Origin: an uncultured Hyphomicrobiales bacterium
GTDB lineage: Bacteria > Pseudomonadota > Alphaproteobacteria > Rhizobiales > Beijerinckiaceae
Assembly: GCA_903916165.1 (NCBI GenBank)
Contig: CAIWVR010000474.1
Span: 1-12,808, forward strand
DNA length: 12,808 bases
Reading direction: 5' to 3'
A model generated the notes under the pieces. The model saw only the letters and a list, made by a program, of their open reading frames with translations. It was not told the DNA's origin and made no database searches. This document shows, one piece after another, positions 1 through 6,744 of the stretch. The number at the start of each line of letters is the position of its first letter. Position 1 is the first letter of the stretch. The translations under genes and the position numbers were made by a program.

Positions 1-115
1 CCAATTGCTGCAATTCCGAGCGCGCATGCTTGTTTTTTCCTCATGATCAAAAGACCAAGCCCGCGGTTGCCCCTGGCTTGGCGAGGCCTGGCGCACGCGG
101 CGCTGAGCCCGGAAC

Positions 116-560
116 ATCATCGGCCGTCTTCATGTGGGCAATGACCGAGGTTTGATGATACAGCGGCATGAAGACAACGGGAGGCGGAGAGGCCACGCCG
201 ACATGTGAAACAGGCCAGTGATCGTCGAAAAGGCCGGCATCCGTCCCGAAATAGGCCTCGACCCTGCAAACGTTCGTGTCCTCTTCCGGAGTCCTGGCAC
301 GCATTCGTCCACTGACGATCATCACACCGGCCAGACCGTGCCCGCCTGCAGACAGGAACCACGTGTCGCAGGCGTCGCTACGAATATGGCAGCCGCCGAA
401 GAGACGGCGTCGGGCGCGAGGCGATAGCCGATGTTCTCAAAGACAATCCCGTGGGCTGCAAAGTAGATAGTCTGACGTTCGCATAGACCTTGAGTGGGCT
501 TGTTCCGTCGCCTGCCACACAGGCGCTGGCAGGTACAAGACTCACCCATGGCCGTCCTGG
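116..560 (-). pseudogene. Decayed alpha/beta-hydrolase (carboxylesterase/HSL-like) gene
   Basis: Pieces of one esterase-type protein appear in order on the minus strand but in different frames. Around 560-474 the frame reads GRPWVSLV...VAGDGTSPLKVYANV, matching the region at and after the HGGG oxyanion loop. From about 468 another frame reads FAAHGIVFENIGYRLAPDAV, the typical NxxYRLAP block. From about 357 a third frame reads FLSAGGHGLAGVMIVSGR, then EAYFGTDAGLFDDHWPVSHV and HQTSVIAHMKTADD, which resembles the catalytic-His end of the family. The GxSxG nucleophile elbow and the block with the catalytic Asp are missing, so at least two deletions and two frameshifts are implied. The HGGG loop is itself replaced by PASAC. 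No product is expected. Family assignment rests on remembered motif patterns, not a search; exact ends are uncertain. Bases 1-115 continue the last frame without recognisable similarity. Confidence 0.6.
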
Positions 561-711
561 AATGATTTGAGTTTTGGTCTGTGACATCGCTCGCTGGCCT
601 CGGGCATTTTTTCAATAAATTTGCATCTTGCCCAGTTAACCTTTGGCTGGGAGGGGGGCGGCTCTCGACCGGACCACCAAAGCTGGCTTCGCAGGCCATT
701 GAGGGTGCAAC

Positions 712-727
712 CTGACCAAATAGTCAA
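712..727. promoter_or_regulatory. Degenerate TetR-type operator upstream of the first binding-protein gene
   Basis: CTGACCAAATAGTCAA matches the TTGACC-N4-GGTCAA palindrome found perfectly at 5665 and 10315 at 10 of 12 arm positions, with the same 6-nt gap between the TGAC and GTCA cores. It lies 18 bp upstream of the -35 box of the promoter at 746-775. Its role is inferred from similarity; two mismatches make it a weaker candidate than the other two copies. Confidence 0.4.
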
Positions 728-745
728 CAACCTTTTGTCATCCCA

Positions 746-775
746 TTGACAGCCCGACCCTCGGCATTCTCTAAT
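746..775 (+). promoter_or_regulatory. Sigma70-type promoter for the first binding-protein gene
   Basis: A perfect -35 TTGACA (746-751) is followed after 18 bp by TCTAAT (770-775), five of six matches to the -10 consensus. Transcription would begin near 782. The -35 box forms the right arm of a second palindrome, TGTCA-N6-TGACA (736-751), which could be a repressor site. The predicted start point falls inside the strong Shine-Dalgarno-like AAGGAG at 778-783, which bears on the choice of start codon for the gene below. Confidence 0.5.
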
Positions 776-878
776 TGAAGGAGACTTGGTGAAGCCGGTG
801 GCCTCTCAAGCCGTTCGATCGACGCATTCGATCATGAACCAGAGGGCGCAGAACGCGTCCTGCAATGGGAGAGCAGGA

Positions 879-1919
879 ATGGCCGGAAAAAGGGGCGCTT
901 TCCGAAAGACGTTTTTGGTAGCCATGGCAGCCACCTCTCTTTGTGGCGTGGTGACAGCAAAAGCTGATCCCATCGAAGAATTCTACAAGGGGAAGACACT
1001 GCGGGTGATCGTCGGCTATGCCGTCGGCGGTGGCTACGACATCTACGGTCGTGTCTTTGCCGAAGGCTTCTCGAAATACCTCCCGGGCAGCCCGACCATC
1101 ATCGTACAGAACATGCCCGGCGGCGGCAGTTTCGTGGCGGCCAAATATCTTTACGGCGGGGCACCAAAAGACGGCACATATTTCGGCTCTGTGTCCCAGA
1201 CGCTCGCGCTCGATGCCGCGATGAATGAAGATCCCAATACGTTCGATGTCACGAAACTCAACTATGTTGGCCGTCTGCTCGATAATGTCGACGTCGGCGC
1301 CGGCATGCCGAGAATGAAGCACAAGTCGTTTCAGGATCTCCGTCAGACAGAAGTCGTGGTCGGAGCCACGGGCGGGGCATCGCCCGGCTACCTTGTGCCC
1401 GCAGCACTGCAGCGTTTCGCGGGTGCCAAATTCAAGATTGTTTCAGGCTATGGCGGAAGCGCAGACGCCTACCTCGCCGCCGAGCGCGGTGAAGTGGAAA
1501 TGATCGGATCCGTTGGGCTGATCTTTATCATGCAACGCAATCCTGATTGGGTTCGCGAGAAGAAAGCTCCGATCTTCTATCAGACCGCGATCAAGCGGCA
1601 CCCGCTGCTGCCGGACGTGCCAACGATTGGGGAACTCGGGACGTCGGCAGAAGGGACTGCCGTGCTTCGCGCAATCGGCGCCTCCTCGGAAATCGGCCGC
1701 TCGATCATCACGACGCCGGGCGTTCCCCAGGAGCGGCTTCTCGCAATGCGCACCGCCTTCCAGAAGATGGTCAATGATCCGGTTTTTGTCGAAGCTATGA
1801 AAAAGCGTGAGATTCCGATCTTCGGTGCGAGCGGCGAAGAAATGGATGAGATCACGAAGGAAGTGATGAAAACTCCTGCATCCGTCCTTGAACAGATGAA
1901 ATCGCTCCTGAAATCATAA
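879..1919 (+). CDS. Bug/TctC-family tripartite tricarboxylate transporter substrate-binding protein
   Basis: A secreted solute-binding protein of the Bug (TctC) family, whose members bind carboxylates and related small molecules in the periplasm. From ATG 879 the protein has 346 residues. It begins with a clear signal peptide: basic start (KRGAFRK), hydrophobic stretch (TFLVAMAATSLCGVV) and likely cleavage at AKA|DP after residue 29. Family blocks follow: KTLRVIVGYAVGGGYDIYGR near the mature N terminus, VQNMPGGGSFVAAKYLY, then LPDVPTIGEL. The frame is open back to 786, and GTG 789 has a strong AAGGAG at 778-783. I prefer ATG 879, with GGGAGAG just upstream, because it gives a normal signal peptide and because the promoter at 746-775 would start the mRNA near 782. 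No TctA or TctB membrane genes are in the window, so it is an orphan receptor here. The ligand cannot be predicted. It resembles the binding protein at 11673-12704. Confidence 0.9.
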   Translation: MAGKRGAFRKTFLVAMAATSLCGVVTAKADPIEEFYKGKTLRVIVGYAVGGGYDIYGRVFAEGFSKYLPGSPTIIVQNMPGGGSFVAAKYLYGGAPKDGTYFGSVSQTLALDAAMNEDPNTFDVTKLNYVGRLLDNVDVGAGMPRMKHKSFQDLRQTEVVVGATGGASPGYLVPAALQRFAGAKFKIVSGYGGSADAYLAAERGEVEMIGSVGLIFIMQRNPDWVREKKAPIFYQTAIKRHPLLPDVPTIGELGTSAEGTAVLRAIGASSEIGRSIITTPGVPQERLLAMRTAFQKMVNDPVFVEAMKKREIPIFGASGEEMDEITKEVMKTPASVLEQMKSLLKS

Positions 1920-1940
1920 AATAAAGATTCTTGAGTCAGG

Positions 1941-1973
1941 AAAGAGCGGCACCTTTCAAGGTGCCGCTCTTTT
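1941..1973. terminator. Bidirectional rho-independent terminator between convergent genes
   Basis: A 14-bp perfect stem (1941-1954 with 1959-1972) closes on the tetraloop TTCA. The stem core is GAGCGGCACC/GGTGCCGCTC. A run of T follows on the plus strand and A residues flank the left arm, so the hairpin can also stop transcription arriving from the minus strand. It sits between the stop codon at 1919 and the stop codon of the convergent gene at 1977. Confidence 0.9.
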
Positions 1974-1976
1974 GCG

Positions 1977-2969
1977 TCAGACCTGCTGACCTTCACCAAG
2001 AGGAATATCACGCAATGTCGCTGGCGCGAAAAGATCATCCACGTTCAAGAGTCGATCGCTCAAGCCCTGCTCGAACGTATATTGCAACAGGGCCTCGATC
2101 GTCTCCTTGTTGGGACCAATCCCGTAGGGATACCAATCTTTTCCGATGATCTCCTGCTCTTCCTCGATCATGGACTGGAGCCATGCAAAAGATGCTTTTG
2201 GCGAACCCGTTTCAGTGATCAACCGATAGGATTTTTCCTTGGCCTGGCAGAACGCCTTGTAAAGGCTCATCGCGACCCAGGGGTCACGATCGTAGATCTC
2301 CCGCTTGATCACAACAGTATGCATGATCGGGTATATTTTTGTCCGGCGATAATAATCCTTCTCGAGTTCCGCATAATTTGGGAAAAGACGCGCGACCTTG
2401 GGCGAGCCACGACGGAACGACAACGGATTGTTGGCGGTCATCATGAAGTCGATCTCGCCACGTTCCAGAAGGTCGCCAAGCTCGACACGTGGATCACCCT
2501 GGGTGAGCTTGATATCGGGCGGCAATTTGCGTCCAAGGCGATCGGTGCGACCCTGAACCCATTCAATCTCATTTGGCATGACGCCGTATTCATGCTGCAA
2601 AAGGCCCCGCATGTAGACGCCAGCTGTCATGCTATATTCTGGCACGCCGCCGCGCTTGCCCTTGAGATCCCGCGGATGGACGATGCCCTTTTCAGTATTG
2701 ATGAAGAAATACCCATGGCGGAAGACCCGCGAGGGAAAAACAGGAATCGCGATGAAAGGAGAGTTTCCCTGGCTGACCAGTGTCGTGTAATTTGACAGCG
2801 ACATCTCGGAAATGTCGAACTCCTGATATTGCAGCATCCGCCAGAATATTTCGGCTGGCTGCAAGGTGAGGTATGTCAGGTCTATGCCATCTGCTCGAAT
2901 GGATCCGTCAATCAGCGCCTGCGTCCTGTCATAAGGACCGCAAGCGAGGCTGAGCCGCAAGTTTGCCAT
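1977..2969 (-). CDS. 4,5-dihydroxyphthalate decarboxylase-like protein (binding-protein fold, no signal peptide)
   Basis: A 330-residue protein related to the family annotated as 4,5-dihydroxyphthalate decarboxylase (Pht5-like), which shares the fold of periplasmic binding proteins. The N terminus MANLRLSLACGPYDRTQALI goes straight into the first beta strand with no signal peptide, so it is expected in the cytosol. Family blocks are visible: FDISEMSLSNYTTL (about residues 51-64), RHGYFFINTEKGIVHPRDL with GKRGGVPEYSMTAGVYMRGL (about 84-124), and a C-terminal YPYGIGPNKETIEALLQY. The start is firm: AAAGGAG lies 7 bases ahead of ATG 2969. It follows the NadX-like gene by only 35 bp, so the two are probably co-transcribed. 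True Pht5 removes a carboxyl group in phthalate breakdown; no other phthalate gene is present, so the substrate here is unknown and a ligand-binding, non-enzymatic role is possible. Confidence 0.82.
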   Translation of the reverse strand: MANLRLSLACGPYDRTQALIDGSIRADGIDLTYLTLQPAEIFWRMLQYQEFDISEMSLSNYTTLVSQGNSPFIAIPVFPSRVFRHGYFFINTEKGIVHPRDLKGKRGGVPEYSMTAGVYMRGLLQHEYGVMPNEIEWVQGRTDRLGRKLPPDIKLTQGDPRVELGDLLERGEIDFMMTANNPLSFRRGSPKVARLFPNYAELEKDYYRRTKIYPIMHTVVIKREIYDRDPWVAMSLYKAFCQAKEKSYRLITETGSPKASFAWLQSMIEEEQEIIGKDWYPYGIGPNKETIEALLQYTFEQGLSDRLLNVDDLFAPATLRDIPLGEGQQV

Positions 2970-3004
2970 AAGGTGCTCCTTTCCGTACGTCTACCGACGT
3001 GTTA

Positions 3005-3823
3005 TTATTGTTGGTGCATGTCAATCGGCGGGAGTGAAAAGAATTCCTCGACGCAATGAATCAGGCTCAACGCCGTGACCATGGACGTTTTTGGATTTTT
3101 CGGTGACGGCGTGTTCAGAAAAACGAAGCGCGCCAGGCCGGCAGCACTCTCGCAGACGATTTCATGAATATTGCCACTCGCAGCGGGGTCGACGACAACG
3201 CGTACGGACACCACGTCGGGCCTCCCTACAGCGAGGGCGATCGTGGCTGCGACATTGAGGTTGCGAGGGTAGAGCGCCGCAGCTTCCGCAACAGACCCTT
3301 CAAACAAAATGAGTTCAGAATCCAGCTGCGAGGCGTCGAGCCCCATGCGCATGAGTTCATCTGCCCAGGCCTCAGGGGGCTTACGTGATGTGTAGGTGAC
3401 ATGCAGGTCTGTCAGCAGCGCCACGGCCCCGATATAATCGAGGCCGCCAATGGCACCCGCGGGAAGCACGAGCCGAGCGCCGGTCCCAGCGGCTATTGTC
3501 TTGAGCATATCGCACATCACGCCGCCTTCACCGGCCTGAATCAGGGACCCGACTGAAGCGGCTATAACGGATACGCCATGCGCGAGCAGAGCCGGCACAC
3601 ATGTTTCCAGCGCCTGATGTCCGGCGGCTTCAATCACGACGTCAGGACGCGCGTGCACCATTTGATCAATGTCGTGGACCTGCCGCGTCCCCGGCATGTC
3701 AAGTTCTCCGCCACTGCGACGCAAGACGATGAATTCCGTATCAGGACGACGCGCGCCAATGAGGCTCACGACATCGCGTCCAATCGCGCCAATTCCCAAG
3801 AGACCGATACGCCAGACCCGCAT
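3005..3823 (-). CDS. NadX-like aspartate dehydrogenase
   Basis: A 272-residue NAD(P)-dependent dehydrogenase of the L-aspartate dehydrogenase family, which interconverts L-aspartate with iminoaspartate/oxaloacetate and ammonia. The Rossmann nucleotide site is GLLGIGAIGRDV at residues 7-18. The family blocks are PAGAIGGLD (121-129), YPRNLNVAATIALA (185-198), the catalytic-type histidine H220 in GNIHEI, and NPKTSMVTALS (243-253). Length is normal for the family. A GGAG lies 6 bases upstream of ATG 3823. It is the first gene of a two-gene minus-strand unit with the decarboxylase-like gene, and diverges from the aldehyde dehydrogenase. In NAD synthesis NadX is usually beside nadA/nadC; those genes are absent here, so a catabolic role on an amino acid or related imine is more likely. 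The exact substrate is inferred only from the family. Confidence 0.85.
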   Translation of the reverse strand: MRVWRIGLLGIGAIGRDVVSLIGARRPDTEFIVLRRSGGELDMPGTRQVHDIDQMVHARPDVVIEAAGHQALETCVPALLAHGVSVIAASVGSLIQAGEGGVMCDMLKTIAAGTGARLVLPAGAIGGLDYIGAVALLTDLHVTYTSRKPPEAWADELMRMGLDASQLDSELILFEGSVAEAAALYPRNLNVAATIALAVGRPDVVSVRVVVDPAASGNIHEIVCESAAGLARFVFLNTPSPKNPKTSMVTALSLIHCVEEFFSLPPIDMHQQ

Positions 3824-3873
3824 GGCAACTCCAAAAATTCAGGTCTGGATCATAGCGCAGGAATGTCGCCGTC

Positions 3874-3924
3874 CAAGCAGTTTTTGCGGTATTGATGTTG
3901 AAACAGCGATTTCTGCTTGCAAGC
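3874..3924. promoter_or_regulatory. Palindromes in the divergent promoter region (NadX-like / aldehyde dehydrogenase)
   Basis: The 158-bp gap between the divergent starts holds a perfect 10-bp palindrome GCTTGCAAGC (3915-3924). It also holds a separated inverted repeat, CAAGCAG (3874-3880) and CTGCTTG (3913-3919), whose right half overlaps that palindrome. Further right, TGATCG occurs twice in direct orientation (3931-3936 and 3941-3946). The TTGACC-N4-GGTCAA operator seen elsewhere is absent, so these two units may answer to a different regulator. I could not identify convincing -35/-10 boxes. Confidence 0.35.
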
Positions 3925-3981
3925 CCTCATTGATCGCGGATGATCGGCCTCAGGTTGCGGTTAAATTTTCTGGAGAACACC

Positions 3982-5415
3982 ATGTCGTCCACCAATCCTG
4001 TTTATGTTTCCCAGATCGATGGAGTTTCTTGTCCAACCGGTCAACAGGAGTTTCCGCTTGTGGCGCCCGAGACCGGGGCCATCATCGGGGCGATTCGCGA
4101 GGCTGGCACCGAGGGCGTCCATGCGGCGGTCGCCTCCGCCAAAACGGCCCTGTCACTTATACGGCGGAGCCCCGTGCACCAGCGGATCGCCTGGCTCCAG
4201 ATGTGCGGCCGGGCGCTTTCGTCCGCCAGCGAGGAGATTGCGGCTCTCATTTGCGAAGATGTCGGCAAACCGATCCGCCTTGCGCGCTTCGAGGTCAAGC
4301 GCGGCGTCGAGTTCATCGAGGCCTGCGCTGCTGCCCTGCCCCAGATCAACGGCGAAGTGCTGCCGGTCGATGCGACTGTGCCCGGCACCGGCCATATCGG
4401 GTTCACGCGCCATGTGCCATACGGGATCGTTGCCGGGATCACGCCTTTCAATGCGCCTGTGAATCTTCTTGTTCAGAAGTTCGCTCCAGCTCTGGCGGCC
4501 GGAAATGCCTTCATCTGCAAGCCGGCACCAGCTGGCACCCGCACCGCGCTGCGGCTGGCCGCCATGTTCACCGAGGCGGGCCTGCCAAAGGGCCTCTTCA
4601 ATGTCGTGACAGGCGATAGAGAAACCGCCTGCGCGCTCGCTGCACATGCCGATGTCTCGGTTGTCTCCTTCACAGGCGGAACAGAGGGCGGAGACGCGCT
4701 TGCACGGCTCGCCGGAGCCAAGAAGTTTTTGGCTGAGCTTGGATCGAATGCGGCAAATATTGTGCTGGCCGACGCACGGATCGAGGAGGCCGCACGCAAG
4801 ATCGCCGGCGCCGCCTTCGAGGCGAGCGGACAACAATGCATTTCCGCGCAGCGCGTGCTCGTGGAGCGCAGCGTAATCGCGCGCTTCCTCGAGACGTTCA
4901 AAGAGGCGGCTCTGGCCTTGAAAGTTGGCTCAGCCAAAGACCCGTCGACCGACGTCGGCCCCATGGTCAATGCCCGCGCGGCCGAACGCGTCATGAGTTT
5001 TAGCGAGGACGCGCTGGCGCGTGGCGCATGCGCCGTTCTGAAGCCGACCCGAGAGGGTGCCATTGTCAGTCCCGGGATCTTTACAGACGTTCCGCAGGAT
5101 GCCCGACTCTGGTGTGACGAAGTCTTTGGACCGCTCGCCCTCGTCATGCCGTTCGACACGGTCGAGGAAGCGCTGGCCCTGGCAAACAATTCGCCCTTCG
5201 GCCTGCAAGGTGCTGTCTTCACGCAATCCCTGCCAAACGCAATGCGCTTCGCCGACGAGTTCGACGTCGGAGCGCTCTGGATCAACGAAGCGAGCCGCTT
5301 CCGCCTGGATCTTTACCCTTTTGGCGGCGTCAAACGGAGCGGCGTCGGTCGGGAAGGCGTACGCTATGCGATCGAAGAATATTCGCAGGTGAAGTTCATC
5401 GGCATCCTGCCCTGA
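3982..5415 (+). CDS. NAD(P)-dependent aldehyde dehydrogenase
   Basis: A 477-residue member of the aldehyde dehydrogenase superfamily, oxidising an aldehyde to a carboxylic acid with NAD(P)+. All catalytic landmarks are present: N157 in GITPFNAP, K180 in ICKPAPAGT for cofactor binding, FTGG at about 230-233, general base E252 in LAELGSN, and nucleophile C286 in ASGQQCISAQRV. The EVFGP block follows near the C terminus. The ELGSNAANIV and SGQQCISAQR forms resemble the lactaldehyde/phosphonoacetaldehyde dehydrogenase side of the superfamily more than betaine aldehyde dehydrogenases, but this does not fix the substrate. I chose ATG 3982 because TGGAGA lies 6 bases upstream; an ATG at 3940 in the same frame has no ribosome site and adds non-family residues. 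It is divergent from the NadX-like gene and probably monocistronic, ending before a hairpin at 5421. Confidence 0.93.
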   Translation: MSSTNPVYVSQIDGVSCPTGQQEFPLVAPETGAIIGAIREAGTEGVHAAVASAKTALSLIRRSPVHQRIAWLQMCGRALSSASEEIAALICEDVGKPIRLARFEVKRGVEFIEACAAALPQINGEVLPVDATVPGTGHIGFTRHVPYGIVAGITPFNAPVNLLVQKFAPALAAGNAFICKPAPAGTRTALRLAAMFTEAGLPKGLFNVVTGDRETACALAAHADVSVVSFTGGTEGGDALARLAGAKKFLAELGSNAANIVLADARIEEAARKIAGAAFEASGQQCISAQRVLVERSVIARFLETFKEAALALKVGSAKDPSTDVGPMVNARAAERVMSFSEDALARGACAVLKPTREGAIVSPGIFTDVPQDARLWCDEVFGPLALVMPFDTVEEALALANNSPFGLQGAVFTQSLPNAMRFADEFDVGALWINEASRFRLDLYPFGGVKRSGVGREGVRYAIEEYSQVKFIGILP

Positions 5416-5420
5416 TGAAG

Positions 5421-5444
5421 GGGCCGGGCCACACGGTCCGGCCT
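5421..5444 (+). terminator. Probable terminator after the aldehyde dehydrogenase
   Basis: A 10-bp GC-rich stem with loop ACAC (GGGCCGGGCC and GGTCCGGCCT, containing two G-U pairs) begins 5 bases after the stop codon. The sequence after it (ATTCTACTCTC) is pyrimidine-rich but lacks a T run, so intrinsic termination is likely but not certain. Confidence 0.5.
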
Positions 5445-5466
5445 ATTCTACTCTCGTTGCTTCTCT

Positions 5467-5673
5467 TTATGGAGTCTCGGCACGAATTTTGATCAATCCT
5501 GCCGGGACCGGCACCAGCTTGACTGCATCCTGCTGCATAAAGAGGCTCTCGGCTGACGTGGACATCACGCGCGCTGACCTAACCGTGATGCGCGCCCCAT
5601 AAGGAAGCGGCACATGGATTTTCTGCTCAACTCGTCCGGACTTTGAGGACAGCCAAGGGCTTTTTTGACCAGG
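5467..5673 (-). other. Unassigned open frame, possible gene remnant
   Basis: In the 464-bp gap between the aldehyde dehydrogenase and the hydroxylase operon, one minus-strand frame stays open from just after a TGA near 5674 to TAA at 5467-5469. It reads like protein: EQKIHVPLPYGARITVRSAR, later MQQDAVKLVPVPAGLIKIRA, ending AETP. It has no start codon with a ribosome site at its head, and the upstream end runs into the operator at 5665-5680. I do not recognise the family. It may be the 3' end of a lost gene or a chance open frame. A different minus-strand frame across 5565-5753 looks less protein-like. The remainder of the gap (5681-5879) shows only small palindromes such as CGATAGTATCG at 5713-5723. 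Confidence 0.22.
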
Positions 5674-5680
5674 CGGTCAA
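5665..5680. promoter_or_regulatory. Palindromic TetR-type operator (RutR-box-like) upstream of the hydroxylase operon
   Basis: TTGACCAGGCGGTCAA is a perfect inverted repeat with 6-bp arms and a 4-bp centre. It differs from the site at 10315-10330 at one central base only. It lies 199 bp before the start of the FAD subunit gene, in the only non-coding stretch that could carry that operon's promoter. As I recall it, the E. coli RutR box is TTGACCA-NN-TGGTCAA; this site matches it at 13 of 14 defined positions. Binding by the TetR protein at 9602-10297 is inferred. Confidence 0.62.
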
Positions 5681-5879
5681 CAAGAACCGCCGCATGCTTG
5701 ACGCCCGGGTCCCGATAGTATCGAAATATCAGAATGGTTTTTCGTTTCGACACCCTTCCTCAGGATTGATCTTGGCGCCGTGCGAGGGCGCGAGTTGCAA
5801 ACCTGCCCAGGGCGTTGGTGCGAAAATTGCTACTTTTAGGCACAATCCCCTTCCTTGCTTCACTCACGATGAGCCGCAC

Positions 5880-6731
5880 ATGAAGCTTTCGCCCATACGT
5901 TACGCCGCCCCGACCACTGTGGAAGAGGCCATCACTCTCCTCACATCCTGCGATGCGAAAATCATGTCCGGCGGCCAAAGCCTCATGCCGATCATGGCCT
6001 TCCGCCTCGCAACTCCGGAACTCATCGTCGACCTGAAGAAGATTCAGGGTCTCGACAAGATCGTGATCGACGACGAAGGCCTGCATCTTGGCGCGAAGGT
6101 CAAATGGCACGACATCGAAACTGACCAGCGCCTCGAAACAGCCCATCCGCTGCTCGCGGAGGCCATCAAGCACGTCGCCCATTATCAGATCCGCAATCGT
6201 GGCACGGTCGGTGGCTCCGTGGCGCATGCCGATCCCGCCAGTGAAATGCCCGCGGTGGCGGCCTGCTGCGACGCGGTCATCAGCGTCATCGGGACGCAAG
6301 GGGCGCGCAAGATTAAGGCTGCCGACTTCTTCCTCAGCGCGCTGCAGACCAGCCTGGAGCCCGACGAGATCATTGTTGAAATTCTCCTGCCGTCCTGGCC
6401 TGCCGCCCGGCGTTGGGGATTTCAGGAGTTTGCCCGCCGGCGGGGCGATTTCGCGCTCGCGGGTATTGCGGCCTATTTCGATCTCGATTCGGAGGGACGC
6501 GCGTCCAATACGCATATCGCCGTCTTCGGCGCTTCAGACCGCCAGCACCGGCTGGGCGGAGCGGAAACCGCGCTCAATGGCAAGCTGCCGACTGCAGACG
6601 CGATTGCCGCGGCCGCGCGCGCCGCAGCGGCCGAAGTCGATCCACCCTCCGATATCCATGCGCCGGCCGATTATCGCCGCGCCCTCGTTGAAACCCTGAC
6701 CGGGCGCGCGCTTGCGCATGCGGCCCAGTAA
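5880..6731 (+). CDS. Molybdenum hydroxylase FAD-binding subunit (CoxM/xanthine dehydrogenase type)
   Basis: A 283-residue medium subunit that carries FAD and passes electrons from the 2Fe-2S subunit to the final acceptor. The FAD-binding blocks of the CoxM/CutM family are clear: IMSGGQSLMPIMAFRLATP at residues 28-46 and IRNRGTVGGSVAHADPASE at 104-122. The C-terminal CO-dehydrogenase flavoprotein domain follows (GASDRQHRLGGAE region, about 219 onward). Length is normal. I start at ATG 5880, where similarity begins (MKLSPIRYAAPTT); the frame is open to 5643, but that extension crosses the operator at 5665 and looks non-coding. No strong ribosome site is visible before 5880, only weak GATGAG. 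It is the first gene of a three-gene operon, separated from the next by 13 bp. Confidence 0.93.
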   Translation: MKLSPIRYAAPTTVEEAITLLTSCDAKIMSGGQSLMPIMAFRLATPELIVDLKKIQGLDKIVIDDEGLHLGAKVKWHDIETDQRLETAHPLLAEAIKHVAHYQIRNRGTVGGSVAHADPASEMPAVAACCDAVISVIGTQGARKIKAADFFLSALQTSLEPDEIIVEILLPSWPAARRWGFQEFARRRGDFALAGIAAYFDLDSEGRASNTHIAVFGASDRQHRLGGAETALNGKLPTADAIAAAARAAAAEVDPPSDIHAPADYRRALVETLTGRALAHAAQ

Positions 6732-6744
6732 TTAGGTGACCCAC

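Noticed and set aside
2082..2795. A 237-residue plus-strand open frame opposite the decarboxylase-like gene
   Set aside because: It is antisense to a gene with clear family similarity and a good ribosome site; the translation has no recognisable domain.
5563..5590. CATCACG-N14-CGTGATG inverted repeat
   Set aside because: Seven-base arms with a long gap are expected by chance at this scale, and it lies within the unassigned open frame with no promoter nearby.
5643..5879. N-terminal extension of the FAD subunit to the upstream in-frame ATG
   Set aside because: The extension contains the palindromic operator, has no family similarity, and family alignment begins at MKLSPIRYAA.
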